Source: Streptomyces uncialis (GTDB taxonomy: Bacteria; Actinomycetota; Actinomycetes; Streptomycetales; Streptomycetaceae). From it: 64,000 nt of DNA. A program made the translations under genes and the position numbers. Shown in pieces: positions 52,496 to 61,600 of this stretch. Each line of letters opens with the position of its first letter. The stretch's first letter is position 1. Under the pieces are notes generated by a model that was not told where the DNA came from, made no database searches, and saw nothing but the letters and a program-made list of their open reading frames with translations. The DNA lies in assembly GCF_036250755.1 (NCBI RefSeq), contig NZ_CP109583.1:6053501-6117500 (forward strand). The letters are read 5' to 3'.

Positions 52496-53202
52496 CCAAG
52501 GTCTCCTCACTCCGTGCGGCAGCCGTGGCCGCGCGCCCACTTTACGGTGTATGTGAACGCCGTGAAGGCGGGCGCCCCCGTTTCCGCAAGACGCCACTGT
52601 TCCCCTGGGGGGTTGCCTCCCGTCAACCTCACGGGGCGCCTTCGCTGTGCGCTTCCGAGGTCTGTCCGGGTGTGCGTACTTCGTTCCTGTGCCGTCGTTC
52701 GTGGGGTGCGCAGTTCCCCGCGCCCCTGGATGCTGCCTCCTGCGGTCGCTCTTCGGGTGCGGGCCGGTTCTCGTCTTCGCGCAGTTCCCCGCGCCCCTTT
52801 GGGGCGCATCCGGCTTGTTCTTCGGGTCGGTGCCGGTCGGGATTCTCCGTCCTCGATCCGACACGCTCGGTAACACGTCCAGTTGCTCCACTGAAGAGCA
52901 TCGGAGTCTGCGAGCAGAGATTCCCGCCCACCCCCTCCCGTAGACGTGCGAGTCCGCGAGGAGGGGGGTTTGAACCCCGACCCCGCTCGCTCAGAGTCCG
53001 CAGCCGGACGACAGCCCCAGCCGGGCGCCCCCAAAGGGGCGCGGGGAACTGCGCAAACGCACCGAGCGACGGCACAGGAACGAAGTACGCCCAGCACAGG
53101 TAACCCAGGGGCGCGAGGAACTGCGCACCCACGAACGACCCGCACAGGGACAGGTGCGTCCAGCCGGACGGACCTCGGAGGCGCAAGCGAAGGCGGAAGG
53201 CG
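52496..53202. repeat. Intergenic repeat island 5
   Basis: Mosaic of the same modules as islands 1-3, with one 123-bp element and at least five GCGCGGGGAACTGCGC-like units in both directions. It sits between the PAP2-like start and the end of the XRE/TPR gene. No gene is supported. Confidence 0.75.
52818..52940 (+). repeat. 123-bp dispersed element, copy D
   Basis: Same ends and length as copies A and C. The variable loop is CAGT-TGCTCC-ACTG, so the stem is kept while the loop differs. Confidence 0.85.
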
Positions 53203-54672
53203 TTACGCCGGGCGGGGCAGCGCCGCATAGCGGTCGAGGAAGCCGCCGACACCTCCCGCCCGCCGGTGAGGCAACAGCACCCGTACCGTCTCCGCCAGCA
53301 TCGACCGCACCCGCGAGGACTGCACCTCGTCCAGCAGCGACACGACCCGCTCCCCGGCCGCCGCCGCCTCGTCCGGCCGCCCCGCCCGCGCGAGATCGTC
53401 CGCCAGCTCGGCGGTGTACAGCGCGGTGTTCCGCACGAAGTGCGGTTCCTGGAGCTCCGCGGCCCGCCGCGCGAACCGCGCGGCCCGCGCCCACTCCCCG
53501 AGCGCGGACCAGCACTGCGCCTCCAGCCCCGCCAGCTCCGCCTCCCCGTAGAAGGACATCCACTCGGGGTCCGCGTCCGTCACCCCCCGGTCGAAGAGGT
53601 CCCGCGCCCGCGCCAGCGCCCGCTCGCACCCCGGGCGGTCCCCGAGCCCGGCCCAGCCCCCGGCCTCCCGCAGCGCCAGCAGCGACAGCAGCCGGGGCGA
53701 GCCGAGCTCCAGGGCCGCCCGCTGGGCCGCCTGCGCGGCCCGTACGGCCTCCCGGGGGCGTCCCGCGTCCCGGGCGAGGAACGCCGTGTTGCAGAACGCG
53801 TGCGCCTCCACCCCCGCGTTCCCGCACATCCGGGCCGTCGCCAGCGCCTCGGCGTAGTGCGAACGGGCGTCCGCGAAGCGGCCCGAGTCATGGGCGAGCC
53901 AGCCCACCGAGATGGCGAGCTCCCCGGCCCCCGCGTGCAGCCGGTCGGCGGTCGCCCGGCGCCCGGTCGCCGCGTCGAGCAGCTCGAAGGCGGTCCGCAG
54001 CGGGACCGCGGCCCGCCGGTAGAGCCCGTCCGCGCCGTGCCGGTCGTCCAGCACCCGGATACGGCGTACCGCGTCCTCGACGGCGAGCGCCTCGGCCTCA
54101 CCGGCCCGCCGGGCCCCGCCGGGGTCCGCCGCGCGGGGGGCCGGGACCGGCAGGGCCGCGGCCGTGGCGGGCGTCAGCGAGACGGCCACCGTGGCCGGAC
54201 CGCCGGTCATGAATGCGCGACGCCGCACGTCGCTCTCCTCGTGGTTCTGGATCTCGTACTGCTCGATCGGATGGACGGGGCCGTGGACGGCGGCCGGTTC
54301 GGGCGGTACGGACGCCCCCGCACGCGCCCCCCGGCCCCGTACCGCCGACCGCGGCGCGAAGCCCAGGTCCGCGAGGGTGCGGCCGGGGAACATATGCAGG
54401 AACACCCGCTCGTACGCGTAGTTGGGGCAGCGGATCTCACCCGCCTCCACCCGTCCGATGTAGCGGGCGTCACAGCTCACCCGCTCCCCGATGTCCCGGG
54501 CCGCCCGCCGCACCACCGCCGCGAACTCCCCGGGCGACCTCGCCCCGCGCAGTTCCCGGAAGACGGTGTTCGTCCGGGGTGCCGGGGGCAGCGGACCGCG
54601 GCCCGGCGGTGGTGCCGGAGCCGGGCCGCCCGCCGGGGCGGGCGTTCTGGAGGGCCTCGCTGACGACGCCAT
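53203..54672 (-). CDS. XRE-type regulator with TPR repeats
   Basis: A 489-residue protein. A degenerate HTH is at about 35-95 (SPGEFAAVVRRAARDIGERV, RYIGRVEAGEIRCPNYAYE). A linker with HPIEQYEIQNHEESDVRRR and an alanine-rich segment follows, then a large TPR solenoid (ADARSHYAEALATARMCGNA, REAVRAAQAAQRAALELGS, RARDLFDRGVTDADPEWMSF, ARFARRAAELQEPHF). ATG 54672 is taken; upstream frame has poor codon use. TPR regulators of this kind bind peptides or small signals. Confidence 0.82.
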   Translation of the reverse strand: MASSARPSRTPAPAGGPAPAPPPGRGPLPPAPRTNTVFRELRGARSPGEFAAVVRRAARDIGERVSCDARYIGRVEAGEIRCPNYAYERVFLHMFPGRTLADLGFAPRSAVRGRGARAGASVPPEPAAVHGPVHPIEQYEIQNHEESDVRRRAFMTGGPATVAVSLTPATAAALPVPAPRAADPGGARRAGEAEALAVEDAVRRIRVLDDRHGADGLYRRAAVPLRTAFELLDAATGRRATADRLHAGAGELAISVGWLAHDSGRFADARSHYAEALATARMCGNAGVEAHAFCNTAFLARDAGRPREAVRAAQAAQRAALELGSPRLLSLLALREAGGWAGLGDRPGCERALARARDLFDRGVTDADPEWMSFYGEAELAGLEAQCWSALGEWARAARFARRAAELQEPHFVRNTALYTAELADDLARAGRPDEAAAAGERVVSLLDEVQSSRVRSMLAETVRVLLPHRRAGGVGGFLDRYAALPRPA

Positions 54673-54982
54673 GGCCGGAACCTCTCGTGCGCGTCCTGCC
54701 GGACCCCAGCGGGGCGTCACGGCCCGGACCGACATGTCCGGTGCGCCCGTGGTCCCCGCTCCGGTCCGGCGGGGCACGAACGTACCGGCTGTGATCGGAC
54801 CGCCACACAGGGTTTGCCAATAAAACGGATATCTCACCCACGATCTGCCATGAAGTGCCATCCTTTGCGGCGGCGTGGCGCCGTAGCCGTTGACGCCCTC
54901 CGGCGTTGAACCACGAGGACGGGGAGCCATCAGTCACATCCACCCGCTCGACCGAGGAGCGGGTTCCGTGTTGGAGGCCGGG
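54673..54982. promoter_or_regulatory. Divergent promoter region
   Basis: 310 bases between two divergent genes. The middle (54800-54850) is AT-richer (GGTTTGCCAATAAAACGG) and is the likely promoter zone. No clear operator was found. Confidence 0.35.
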
Positions 54983-55444
54983 ATGAAACCCAGCACACCT
55001 GCTACGCCGGGCGCGCCGACGGGCGTGCCCCTGCCATCCACCGCGAGCGGCGGGGCCCCGCCGTCCCCGCCGGGGAGCGTGTCCGCCGGGGAGTGCGACC
55101 TGGTGACCGTGTCCGCCCGGCAGGGCCTGGAGGCGGTGGACATCCTGCGCCGGGGCGACGCCGCGGGCCCCGTCCTGCACGACAACCGCTGCCGCACCCT
55201 CGGCTTCCTGGTGCCGCCCGGCACCGCCGACGGCTGGGACGTACCGGGCAGCGCCTGCACCCGCACCTTCGGCCGGGGCGTGCCCCTCGCCGCGCTCGCG
55301 GGCGCGGTGCCCGAACCGCCCGTCGCGGGCACCGGCTGGCTGCTGCCCCCGGGCCAGGACGACCGGGTCACCGACCCGGCGGTGCTGCGGGAGGCGCTGG
55401 GGCAGGCGGCCCGGCTCATCGAGGCGGCCGACAACTGCTGCTGA
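54983..55444 (+). CDS. Conserved hypothetical protein
   Basis: A 153-residue protein with a Pro/Ser-rich first 40 residues, then a globular part (CDLVTVSARQGLEAVDILRR, RTLGFLVPPGTADGWDVPG) and a terminal CC. It is divergent from the XRE/TPR gene and could be its regulatory partner. ATG 54983 follows TTGGAGG by 5 bases. Family unknown. Confidence 0.6.
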   Translation: MKPSTPATPGAPTGVPLPSTASGGAPPSPPGSVSAGECDLVTVSARQGLEAVDILRRGDAAGPVLHDNRCRTLGFLVPPGTADGWDVPGSACTRTFGRGVPLAALAGAVPEPPVAGTGWLLPPGQDDRVTDPAVLREALGQAARLIEAADNCC

Positions 55445-55511
55445 GCCCGCCGCCGCCCGGGGAGGGGGCGGCGGCGCTGCCGGGCCGCCGGGACGCGCCG
55501 ATAATGGCCCG

Positions 55512-56561
55512 ATGGCACGGGAACGGGCTCCGCGGGCGAAGCAGCAGAAGCAAGCCAAGCAGAAGCAGCAGAAGCAGGCCGAGCAGCAGCGGAGCAAGCG
55601 GGGGAAGGGGTCGCTCCCCGGCGGTACGGGCACGGGCACGGGTACGGGTGCCGGTGCGGGTACGGACGGCGGGGGCGGGCCGGAGGACGGTGCCGTCGGG
55701 CGGGGGCGGTCCCGGCGGCGGGGCGACCGGGAGTCCGTCGTCGCGGACGTCGGCGGCGGACGTGCCGAACTGGTGCCCGACCCCGACCGGCCCCGCGCCT
55801 GGACGCTGCTCATCGACGGCGCCCCCCAGTCGCACGTCGACCTCGACGACCCGGAGCACCTCGGCTTCGAGTACCAGCGCCGGATCGGGCACGCCATCGA
55901 TCTGCTGGCCCCGCCCGGCCGGCCGCTGCGGGTGCTGCACCTCGGCGGCGGCGCCTTCACCCTCGCCCGCTACGTCGCCGCCACCCGCCCCCGCTCCACC
56001 CAGCAGATCGCGGAACGGGACGAGGCCCTCGTCCGTCTCGTCCGCGCGGAACTTCCCCTGGCGTCCGGGGTACGGGTCCGGGTGCGGTCGATGGACGCGC
56101 GCGAGGCGCTCGGCGCGGTGCCCGACGGATGGGCCGACCTCGTCATCGCGGATGTGTTCAGCGGGGCCCGCACCCCGGCCCATCTCACCAGCGTCGAGTA
56201 CGTCGCCGAGGTCCGCCGGGTACTGACCCCCGGGGGCTGGTACACGGCGAACATCGCGGACGGACCGCCGCTCACCTATCTGCGCGGGCAGATCGCCACG
56301 GTGCGGAACGTGTTCCCCGAGACGGCGCTGATCGCGGAGCCCGGGGTGCTGCGCGGGCGCCGGTTCGGCAACGCGGTGCTGATCGCCGCGGCACTCCCGC
56401 TGCCCGTCCCGGAACTCGGCCGCCGGGCCGCCACCGACCCGCAGGGCGCCCGGATCGAACACGGCACGGCCCTGCGTGACTTCACCGCGGGGGCGCTCCC
56501 CGTCCGGGACGCCACGGCCAGGGACTCGCCCCGGCCCCCGGTCAACGCGTTCCCCGGCTGA
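55512..56561 (+). CDS. Spermidine synthase-like methyltransferase-fold protein
   Basis: A 349-residue protein. The first 60 residues are a Lys/Gln-rich coiled region (KQQKQAKQKQQKQAEQQRSK) plus Gly/Thr repeats. The core resembles spermidine synthase: SHVDLDDPEHLGFEYQRRIG, VLHLGGGAFTLARYVAATRP (nucleotide-binding loop), then DLVIADVFSGARTPAHLTS and LTPGGWYTANIADGP. The usual double Asp gate is replaced, so polyamine synthesis is uncertain. Confidence 0.75.
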   Translation: MARERAPRAKQQKQAKQKQQKQAEQQRSKRGKGSLPGGTGTGTGTGAGAGTDGGGGPEDGAVGRGRSRRRGDRESVVADVGGGRAELVPDPDRPRAWTLLIDGAPQSHVDLDDPEHLGFEYQRRIGHAIDLLAPPGRPLRVLHLGGGAFTLARYVAATRPRSTQQIAERDEALVRLVRAELPLASGVRVRVRSMDAREALGAVPDGWADLVIADVFSGARTPAHLTSVEYVAEVRRVLTPGGWYTANIADGPPLTYLRGQIATVRNVFPETALIAEPGVLRGRRFGNAVLIAAALPLPVPELGRRAATDPQGARIEHGTALRDFTAGALPVRDATARDSPRPPVNAFPG

Positions 56562-56620
56562 CCGCCCGGCCCGCCGCCGGGTCCCCCGGATCTACCCGCG
56601 TCCGGCCGGTCAAGGCCGGG

Positions 56621-57220
56621 TCAGTACGTGTTGACGCTCACCTTGGGCTCGACCTCGTGCCAGGTGGCGATCACGGACACCCGTTTCTCACCCGATTGGA
56701 AGTCCACCCGGATCCAACCCAGCCCCGCCTGCTTCCACACCTGCATCGACCAGCCCGCCGCGGGTGTCGCCGACACCAGCTCCACGGAGTCCGCCCCGAT
56801 GTCGAAGACGGCCCGGCCCCCGTCCGTCGCGTAGCTCTTGACGGAACCCGGCGCGGAACCGGTCGCCCCCATCGGCTCATCTGCGCCCGGGGTGCCCGAG
56901 GACGGGGCCGACGAGGGCTTGGGCGAGGGCGGGGGAGCGGTCACCGGCGCGGTCGACGGCACCCGGGCCGGCGTCCGGGCCACGCCCTGCGAACCCCCGT
57001 CGCCCGTACGGGTCCTGGGCGTCGGGTCGGCGGACTTCCGGGGCTCCGGACGGTCGGTCGAGGACAGCTCCGGTGTGGCGTCCTGCCCGGTGATCGGCAG
57101 CGCCCGCGGGGGATCGTAGGCCGTACCGGACATCACCGAATGAACGCCCCACCACGACAGCGTGACCGCCGCGCCCGTGGAGAGCGTCCAAGCCGAGAAA
57201 TGAAGAAGTCCCCTGCGCAT
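56621..57220 (-). CDS. Exported protein of unknown function
   Basis: A 199-residue protein with a signal anchor (GLLHFSAWTLSTGAAVTLSW), a long Pro/Ser/Thr-rich stalk (residues 35-130), and a small C-terminal beta domain (RAVFDIGADSVELVSATPAA, GWSMQVWKQAGLGWIRVDF). It is divergent from the response regulator gene, which may indicate co-regulation by, or sensing for, that two-component system. Confidence 0.7.
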   Translation of the reverse strand: MRRGLLHFSAWTLSTGAAVTLSWWGVHSVMSGTAYDPPRALPITGQDATPELSSTDRPEPRKSADPTPRTRTGDGGSQGVARTPARVPSTAPVTAPPPSPKPSSAPSSGTPGADEPMGATGSAPGSVKSYATDGGRAVFDIGADSVELVSATPAAGWSMQVWKQAGLGWIRVDFQSGEKRVSVIATWHEVEPKVSVNTY

Positions 57221-57319
57221 CGTCGGTCATCCTGCCGCACCCCACCCCGCTCTGTCGCCCCCTGGGACAGCACCGTCCCCCGGCGACCGGCCTGACCCGC
57301 ATGGCGTACGGTGCCGCTC

Positions 57320-58009
57320 ATGGCACGTGTGCTCGTCGTCGAGGACGACCAGTTCGTACGCTCGGCCCTCATCCGGCATCTGACCGACGCGTCCCACACC
57401 GTACGCAGCGTCGGGACCGCCCTGGAGGCTCTCCGTGAGGTGGCTCATTTCCCGTTCGACCTGGTCATCCTGGACCTCGGACTGCCCGATCTCGACGGGG
57501 CGGAGGCGCTGAAGATGCTGCGCGGCCTCACCGACGTACCCGTGATCGTGGCGACCGCGCGCGATGACGAGAACGAGATCGTCCGGCTGCTCAACGACGG
57601 GGCCGACGACTATCTGACGAAACCATTCTCCGTGGAGCACCTCTCCGCGCGGATGGCGGCGGTATTGCGCCGCTCGCGCGGCAACACGGCAGAGGCGCCG
57701 CCGAGTCGGGTCATCCAGGTCGGCGGACTGTCGATCGATCCGCTGCGCCGCCAGGCCGAACTGGACGGCGCGACGCTCGACCTGACCCGGCGTGAGTTCG
57801 ATCTCCTGGCGTTCCTCGCCGGACGGCCCGGGGTGGTCGTCGCCCGCAAGGAACTCCTCGCCGAGGTGTGGCAGCAGTCCTACGGGGACGACCAGACCAT
57901 CGACGTCCATCTGTCCTGGCTGCGCCGGAAACTGGGGGAGACCGCGGCCCGCCCGCGCTACCTCCACACCCTGCGCGGGGTCGGTGTGAAGCTGGAGCCG
58001 CCGCGGTGA
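57320..58009 (+). CDS. OmpR/PhoB-family response regulator
   Basis: A 229-residue regulator. Receiver domain with VLVVEDDQFV (acidic pocket), phospho-acceptor Asp in VILDLGLPDLDG, Thr in IVATARD and Lys in YLTKPF. The winged-helix C-terminus has LTRREFDLLAFLAGRPG and TIDVHLSWLRRKLGE. ATG 57320 is preferred over GTG 57311. Its stop overlaps the kinase GTG. Confidence 0.92.
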   Translation: MARVLVVEDDQFVRSALIRHLTDASHTVRSVGTALEALREVAHFPFDLVILDLGLPDLDGAEALKMLRGLTDVPVIVATARDDENEIVRLLNDGADDYLTKPFSVEHLSARMAAVLRRSRGNTAEAPPSRVIQVGGLSIDPLRRQAELDGATLDLTRREFDLLAFLAGRPGVVVARKELLAEVWQQSYGDDQTIDVHLSWLRRKLGETAARPRYLHTLRGVGVKLEPPR

Positions 58010-59379
58010 GATGGGCACTCGTCAAGGTATGCCTGGCGGTGACCACCATGGTCGTGGTGGCCTTCGCCGTCCCCCTCGGGCTGGTGATCAAGGAGATGGC
58101 CCGGGACCGCGCCATGTCCGACGCGGAACGGCAGGCCGCGTCGATCGTGCCTGCCCTCACCATCACCACCGACCGGGACAAGCTCGAACGCGCCATCATG
58201 ACCGCCGGGTCGGAGCAGCGGACCACCGTGCATCTCCCGCCCATCGGGCAGGACGCGGCGACCGGGATCGGACAGCAGCGGGTCGCCGACCGGGCCCTCG
58301 ACGCGGCGCGGATGCACGGCAGGGCCTCCATCACGGAGGTGCCCGGCGGTTTCGCGCTGCTCCAGCCCAGCGCGCTCCCCACCGGGAAGAACGCCGTGGT
58401 GGAGATCTTCGTGCCCGACTCGGAGGTCGGCAAGGGCGTCAGCACCGCGTGGCTGGTGCTCGCCGGGGTCGGGGTCGGTCTCGTCATCGGCTCCGTCGCG
58501 GTGGCCGACCGGCTCGGCGGGCGGATGGTGCAGCCCGCGCAGCGGCTCGTCGGGGCGGCCGGGGAACTCGGTGAGGGCAAACTGGGGGCCCGGGTGCCCG
58601 AGGAGGGCCCCAAGGAACTGCGGCTCGCCGCGGTCGCGTTCAACTCGATGGCCGACCAGGTCGTCCAGCTCCTCGCCAACGAACGCGAGCTGGCCGCGGA
58701 TCTGTCGCACCGGCTGCGGACCCCGCTGACCGTGCTGCGGCTGAACGCCGCGTCCCTCGGTGACGGGCCCGCCGCCGACCAGACCCGCGCCGCGGTGCAC
58801 CAGCTCGAACGCGAGGTCGACACCATCATCCGCACCGCCCGCGAGGCCAAGCCGCAGACCGCGGCGGTCGGGCCCGGGGCCGGCAGCGATGTGGCGGAGG
58901 TCGTCCGGGAGCGGATGGACTTCTGGTCGGCGCTCGCGGAGGACGAGGGACGCAAGGTGCGGGTCGCGGGGGTGGAGCGGCCGGTACGGATACCCGTGGC
59001 GCGCGCCGATCTCGTGGCCGCGCTCGACGCGTTGCTCGGGAACGTGTTCCGGCACACCCCGGAGGGGACCGCGTTCGCGGTGGACGTCCACAACGGGGAC
59101 GACGCGGTGATCGTGCTGGTGTCCGACGCGGGGCCCGGCATCGGGGACCCCGCCGCCGCGATGGCCCGGGGCGGCGGGTCCGGGAAGGCGGGCTCCACCG
59201 GACTGGGGCTGGACATCGTGCGGCGGATGGCCGAGGCGACCGGGGGCGATGTGCGGATCGGGCACTCGGTGCTCGGGGGCGCGGAGATACGGGTGTGGAT
59301 ACAGGTGGGCGCGGCGCGGGTCGCGGGACGGGGCCACCGGGGCGGCGTCCGCAAGCGGCGCAGGTTCGCTCTCCGCTGA
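58006..59379 (+). CDS. Sensor histidine kinase
   Basis: A 457-residue membrane kinase. Two membrane helices (residues 5-25 and about 145-165) enclose a periplasmic sensor part. HAMP follows, then the H-box ADLSHRLRTPLTVLRLNAAS with the phospho-His, N-box ALDALLGNVFRHTPEGT, G1 VSDAGPGIGD and G2 STGLGLDIVRRMAEATGG. Partner of the regulator upstream. The signal is unknown. Confidence 0.92.
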   Translation: MRWALVKVCLAVTTMVVVAFAVPLGLVIKEMARDRAMSDAERQAASIVPALTITTDRDKLERAIMTAGSEQRTTVHLPPIGQDAATGIGQQRVADRALDAARMHGRASITEVPGGFALLQPSALPTGKNAVVEIFVPDSEVGKGVSTAWLVLAGVGVGLVIGSVAVADRLGGRMVQPAQRLVGAAGELGEGKLGARVPEEGPKELRLAAVAFNSMADQVVQLLANERELAADLSHRLRTPLTVLRLNAASLGDGPAADQTRAAVHQLEREVDTIIRTAREAKPQTAAVGPGAGSDVAEVVRERMDFWSALAEDEGRKVRVAGVERPVRIPVARADLVAALDALLGNVFRHTPEGTAFAVDVHNGDDAVIVLVSDAGPGIGDPAAAMARGGGSGKAGSTGLGLDIVRRMAEATGGDVRIGHSVLGGAEIRVWIQVGAARVAGRGHRGGVRKRRRFALR

Positions 59380-60506
59380 GTCGCCTTCGCTCGCGCTTTT
59401 GAGGTCTGTCCGGCGGGACGTACTTGCCCCTGCGCGGGTCGCCTTCGCTTGCGCTTGCGAGGTCTGTCCGGCGGGACGTACTCCGTTCCTGTGCCGTCGC
59501 TCGGTGGCTTCGCGCAGTTCCCCGCGCCCCTGGATGCTGCCCCCTTGCGGTCGCTCTTCGGGTGCGGGGCCGTCCTCGTCTTCGCGCAGTTCCCCGCGCC
59601 CCTTTGGGGCGCGTTCTGTTTGTTCTTCGGGTCGGTGCCGGTCGGGATTCTCCGTCCTCGCTCCAACGCGCTCGGTACACCGTCCAGTGACCCGACTGAA
59701 GAGCATCGGAGTCTGCGGGCAGAGATTCCCGCCCACCCCCTCCCGTAGCCGGGCGAGTCCGCGAGGAGGGGTGTGAACCCCGGCCCGGTTGATGCCAGCC
59801 CTCAGCCGGACGACAGCCCCAGGTGGCACCCCCAAAGGGGCGCGGGGAACTGCGCGAGCAACCAAGGCCCATCCGCAGCCGAATGGGCGACCGCAAGGGG
59901 CGCCCCCAAAGGGGCGCGGGGAACTGCGCACCCGACGAGCGACGGCACAGGAACAAGCGCGCCCAGCACAGGAAACCCAGGGGCGCGGGGAACTGCGCGA
60001 GCAACCAAGCCCCATCCGCAGCCGAACGGCAACCGCAAGGGGCGCAACCTCAGGGGCGCGGGGAACTGCGCACCCGACGAGCGACGGCACAGGAACAAGC
60101 GCGCCCAGCACAGGAAACCCAGGGGCGCGGGGAACTGCGCACCCCCGGACGTACCCGCACGGGAAGAGGTACGCGCAGGTGTGGAACCCCAGAGGCGCAA
60201 GCGAAGGCGACCCGCGGGGAACTGCGCACCCCCGGACGTACCCGCACGGGAAGAGGTGCGCCCAGGTGGGGAACCGCAGGGGCACGGGGAACCGCGTGAG
60301 TACTACTGGGACCCGCCAGGGATACCGGAAACCACCCCCGCGACCTTTCCGTTCCCCGATGTGGTCCTTAAGGGCGGCATAAGAAGCCCCCCAACCCCCC
60401 GAGCGGGAGCGATTTGTCGCGATGCAACCCGCTAACGTGCTGCTCCGCGGCCCACCCCCAGAACGGGGCCGCCCCCACCCCCGTACAAGGAGACGAAGGC
60501 ACCCCC
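59380..60506. repeat. Intergenic repeat island 6
   Basis: The largest island. It has a 123-bp element (59623-59745), then GCGCGGGGAACTGCGC units from about 59837 on, in which a block of about 144 bp (59837 and 59981 onward) is repeated. From 60310 the DNA is non-repetitive; GCGGCCC / GGGGCCGC near 60446-60473 may form a terminator-like hairpin before the small gene at 60507. Confidence 0.75.
59623..59745 (+). repeat. 123-bp dispersed element, copy E
   Basis: The most diverged full-length copy (CTCCAACGCGCTCGG in the first hairpin), but with CAGT-GACCCG-ACTG and TCTG-CGGG-CAGA stems kept and the same ends. Confidence 0.85.
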
Positions 60507-60833
60507 ATGACCAGGACGCACCGACGTGAAGTCCGTGCCCGGCACAGGACGGCGGACGCGACCGTAGCCGCGCCCGCCGTCGCCGGGGGTGCGTCCGCCT
60601 TCGCCCCGTACCTACGGGACACCCCCACCGCGAGCGGCTCCCCCAGGCCCTCGCACACCCCCGCGAGTGCTACCCCCCACCACTCGCGGCTCTCGCCGAG
60701 GACGTCGTACCCGCCCCCCACGGGCGGCGTCCCCTCCGAGGGCACGGAACGGCCCCGGGGCAAGCCATGTCCCGGTGGTCCGGCCGTCCACCGACCTCGC
60801 GTCGTCACCCAGGTGTTCACCGCCTACGGGTAG
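60507..60833 (+). CDS. Small hypothetical protein, doubtful
   Basis: A 108-residue frame starting at ATG with AAGGAG 15 bases upstream and a second ACGAAGG nearer. The N-terminus is basic with an Ala/Val stretch (ATVAAPAVAGGASAFAPYL); the rest is Pro/Ser/Arg-rich. No domain. The coding signal is modest and it may not be a gene. Confidence 0.35.
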   Translation: MTRTHRREVRARHRTADATVAAPAVAGGASAFAPYLRDTPTASGSPRPSHTPASATPHHSRLSPRTSYPPPTGGVPSEGTERPRGKPCPGGPAVHRPRVVTQVFTAYG

Positions 60834-61600
60834 CCGACCGCCGGTCCCGGGCGCTTCCCCCACGGCGCCCCGCCTCATGGACCGGGCCGGCCCGGGTCCC
60901 CTTCCTCCACGCCCCGGCCGGCCCGCCCCCCACACCACGAACCCCCACACCCGAAGAACGCGACCCGGCCGAGGCTTCCCCCATGCGGCCGGGGCGCGAC
61001 GGGCCCGGTCCCCGGGTCCGGGTCCGGACCTGGCCCCCGGACCCGGGCCCGGTACCGGACGGACACCCCCGGCAGGCCGTCCCGCGGAACGCGGTGACCC
61101 GCGACCGGGGACAGCGGCATCACCGCCGACCCCTCGGCAGGTCCGGGCGTCGATCGACCACCGGACCGCCGCCAGGAGCGCGTCCCGCGAGTGACCGCCC
61201 ACGTCCCGGCCCGGCCATGTCCGCCGGGCGTCGTCCGTGCTGGACGAGCACGCCAACACGGCTGCGGCACGGCCCTGTTCAGGGCTCGCGGTGATCAGGG
61301 AGGTGGATTCCGGGTGGGAGGCTGTTACATTCCTCGCCCGGCGCGGGACGTACGGGTTCCCCCGGCGTCCGACGGCGGGTCAGGGACCGCGGGCCCGGGG
61401 CAGGTGCCCGGCGGGACGGGCGGAGCGGCCGGGAACACACAAGGACCGGCTGAGCACACACACGGGCCGGCCGGGAAGACATACGGACCGCTCGGGAACG
61501 CGTACGGGCCGTCGGGGTCGTGCGCTCGCGGGTGGCGGGGCGGAAGCCGGGCCGGGCCATCAGAGGCCGGGTGACCGGCGTACTACGGAGGTGGCGGGCG
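60834..61600. other. Intergenic region upstream of the LacI gene
   Basis: 767 bases in which I support no gene; long open frames exist on both strands, but all are Pro/Arg/Gly-rich shadows typical of high-GC DNA. From about 61430 to 61515 there are four imperfect 21-bp repeats, each around a CACAC/ACATAC/CGCGTAC core followed by GGRCCG. Confidence 0.4.

Noticed and set aside
48654..52873. Long + strand frames opposite the nuclease-helicase operon
   Set aside because: Composition (HRQ/RRP-rich) and codon bias show they are antisense shadows.
59837..60290. Regular repeats with spacers, resembling a CRISPR array (also at 36.4 and 53.0 kb)
   Set aside because: The repeat unit GCGCGGGGAACTGCGC is short and variable, spacers differ in length and are themselves repeated elsewhere, units occur in both orientations, and no cas genes are present.
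60612..61259. Minus-strand frame in the gap before the LacI gene
   Set aside because: Gly/Arg/Pro-rich, no ribosome site, no recognisable domain, and low contrast between frames.
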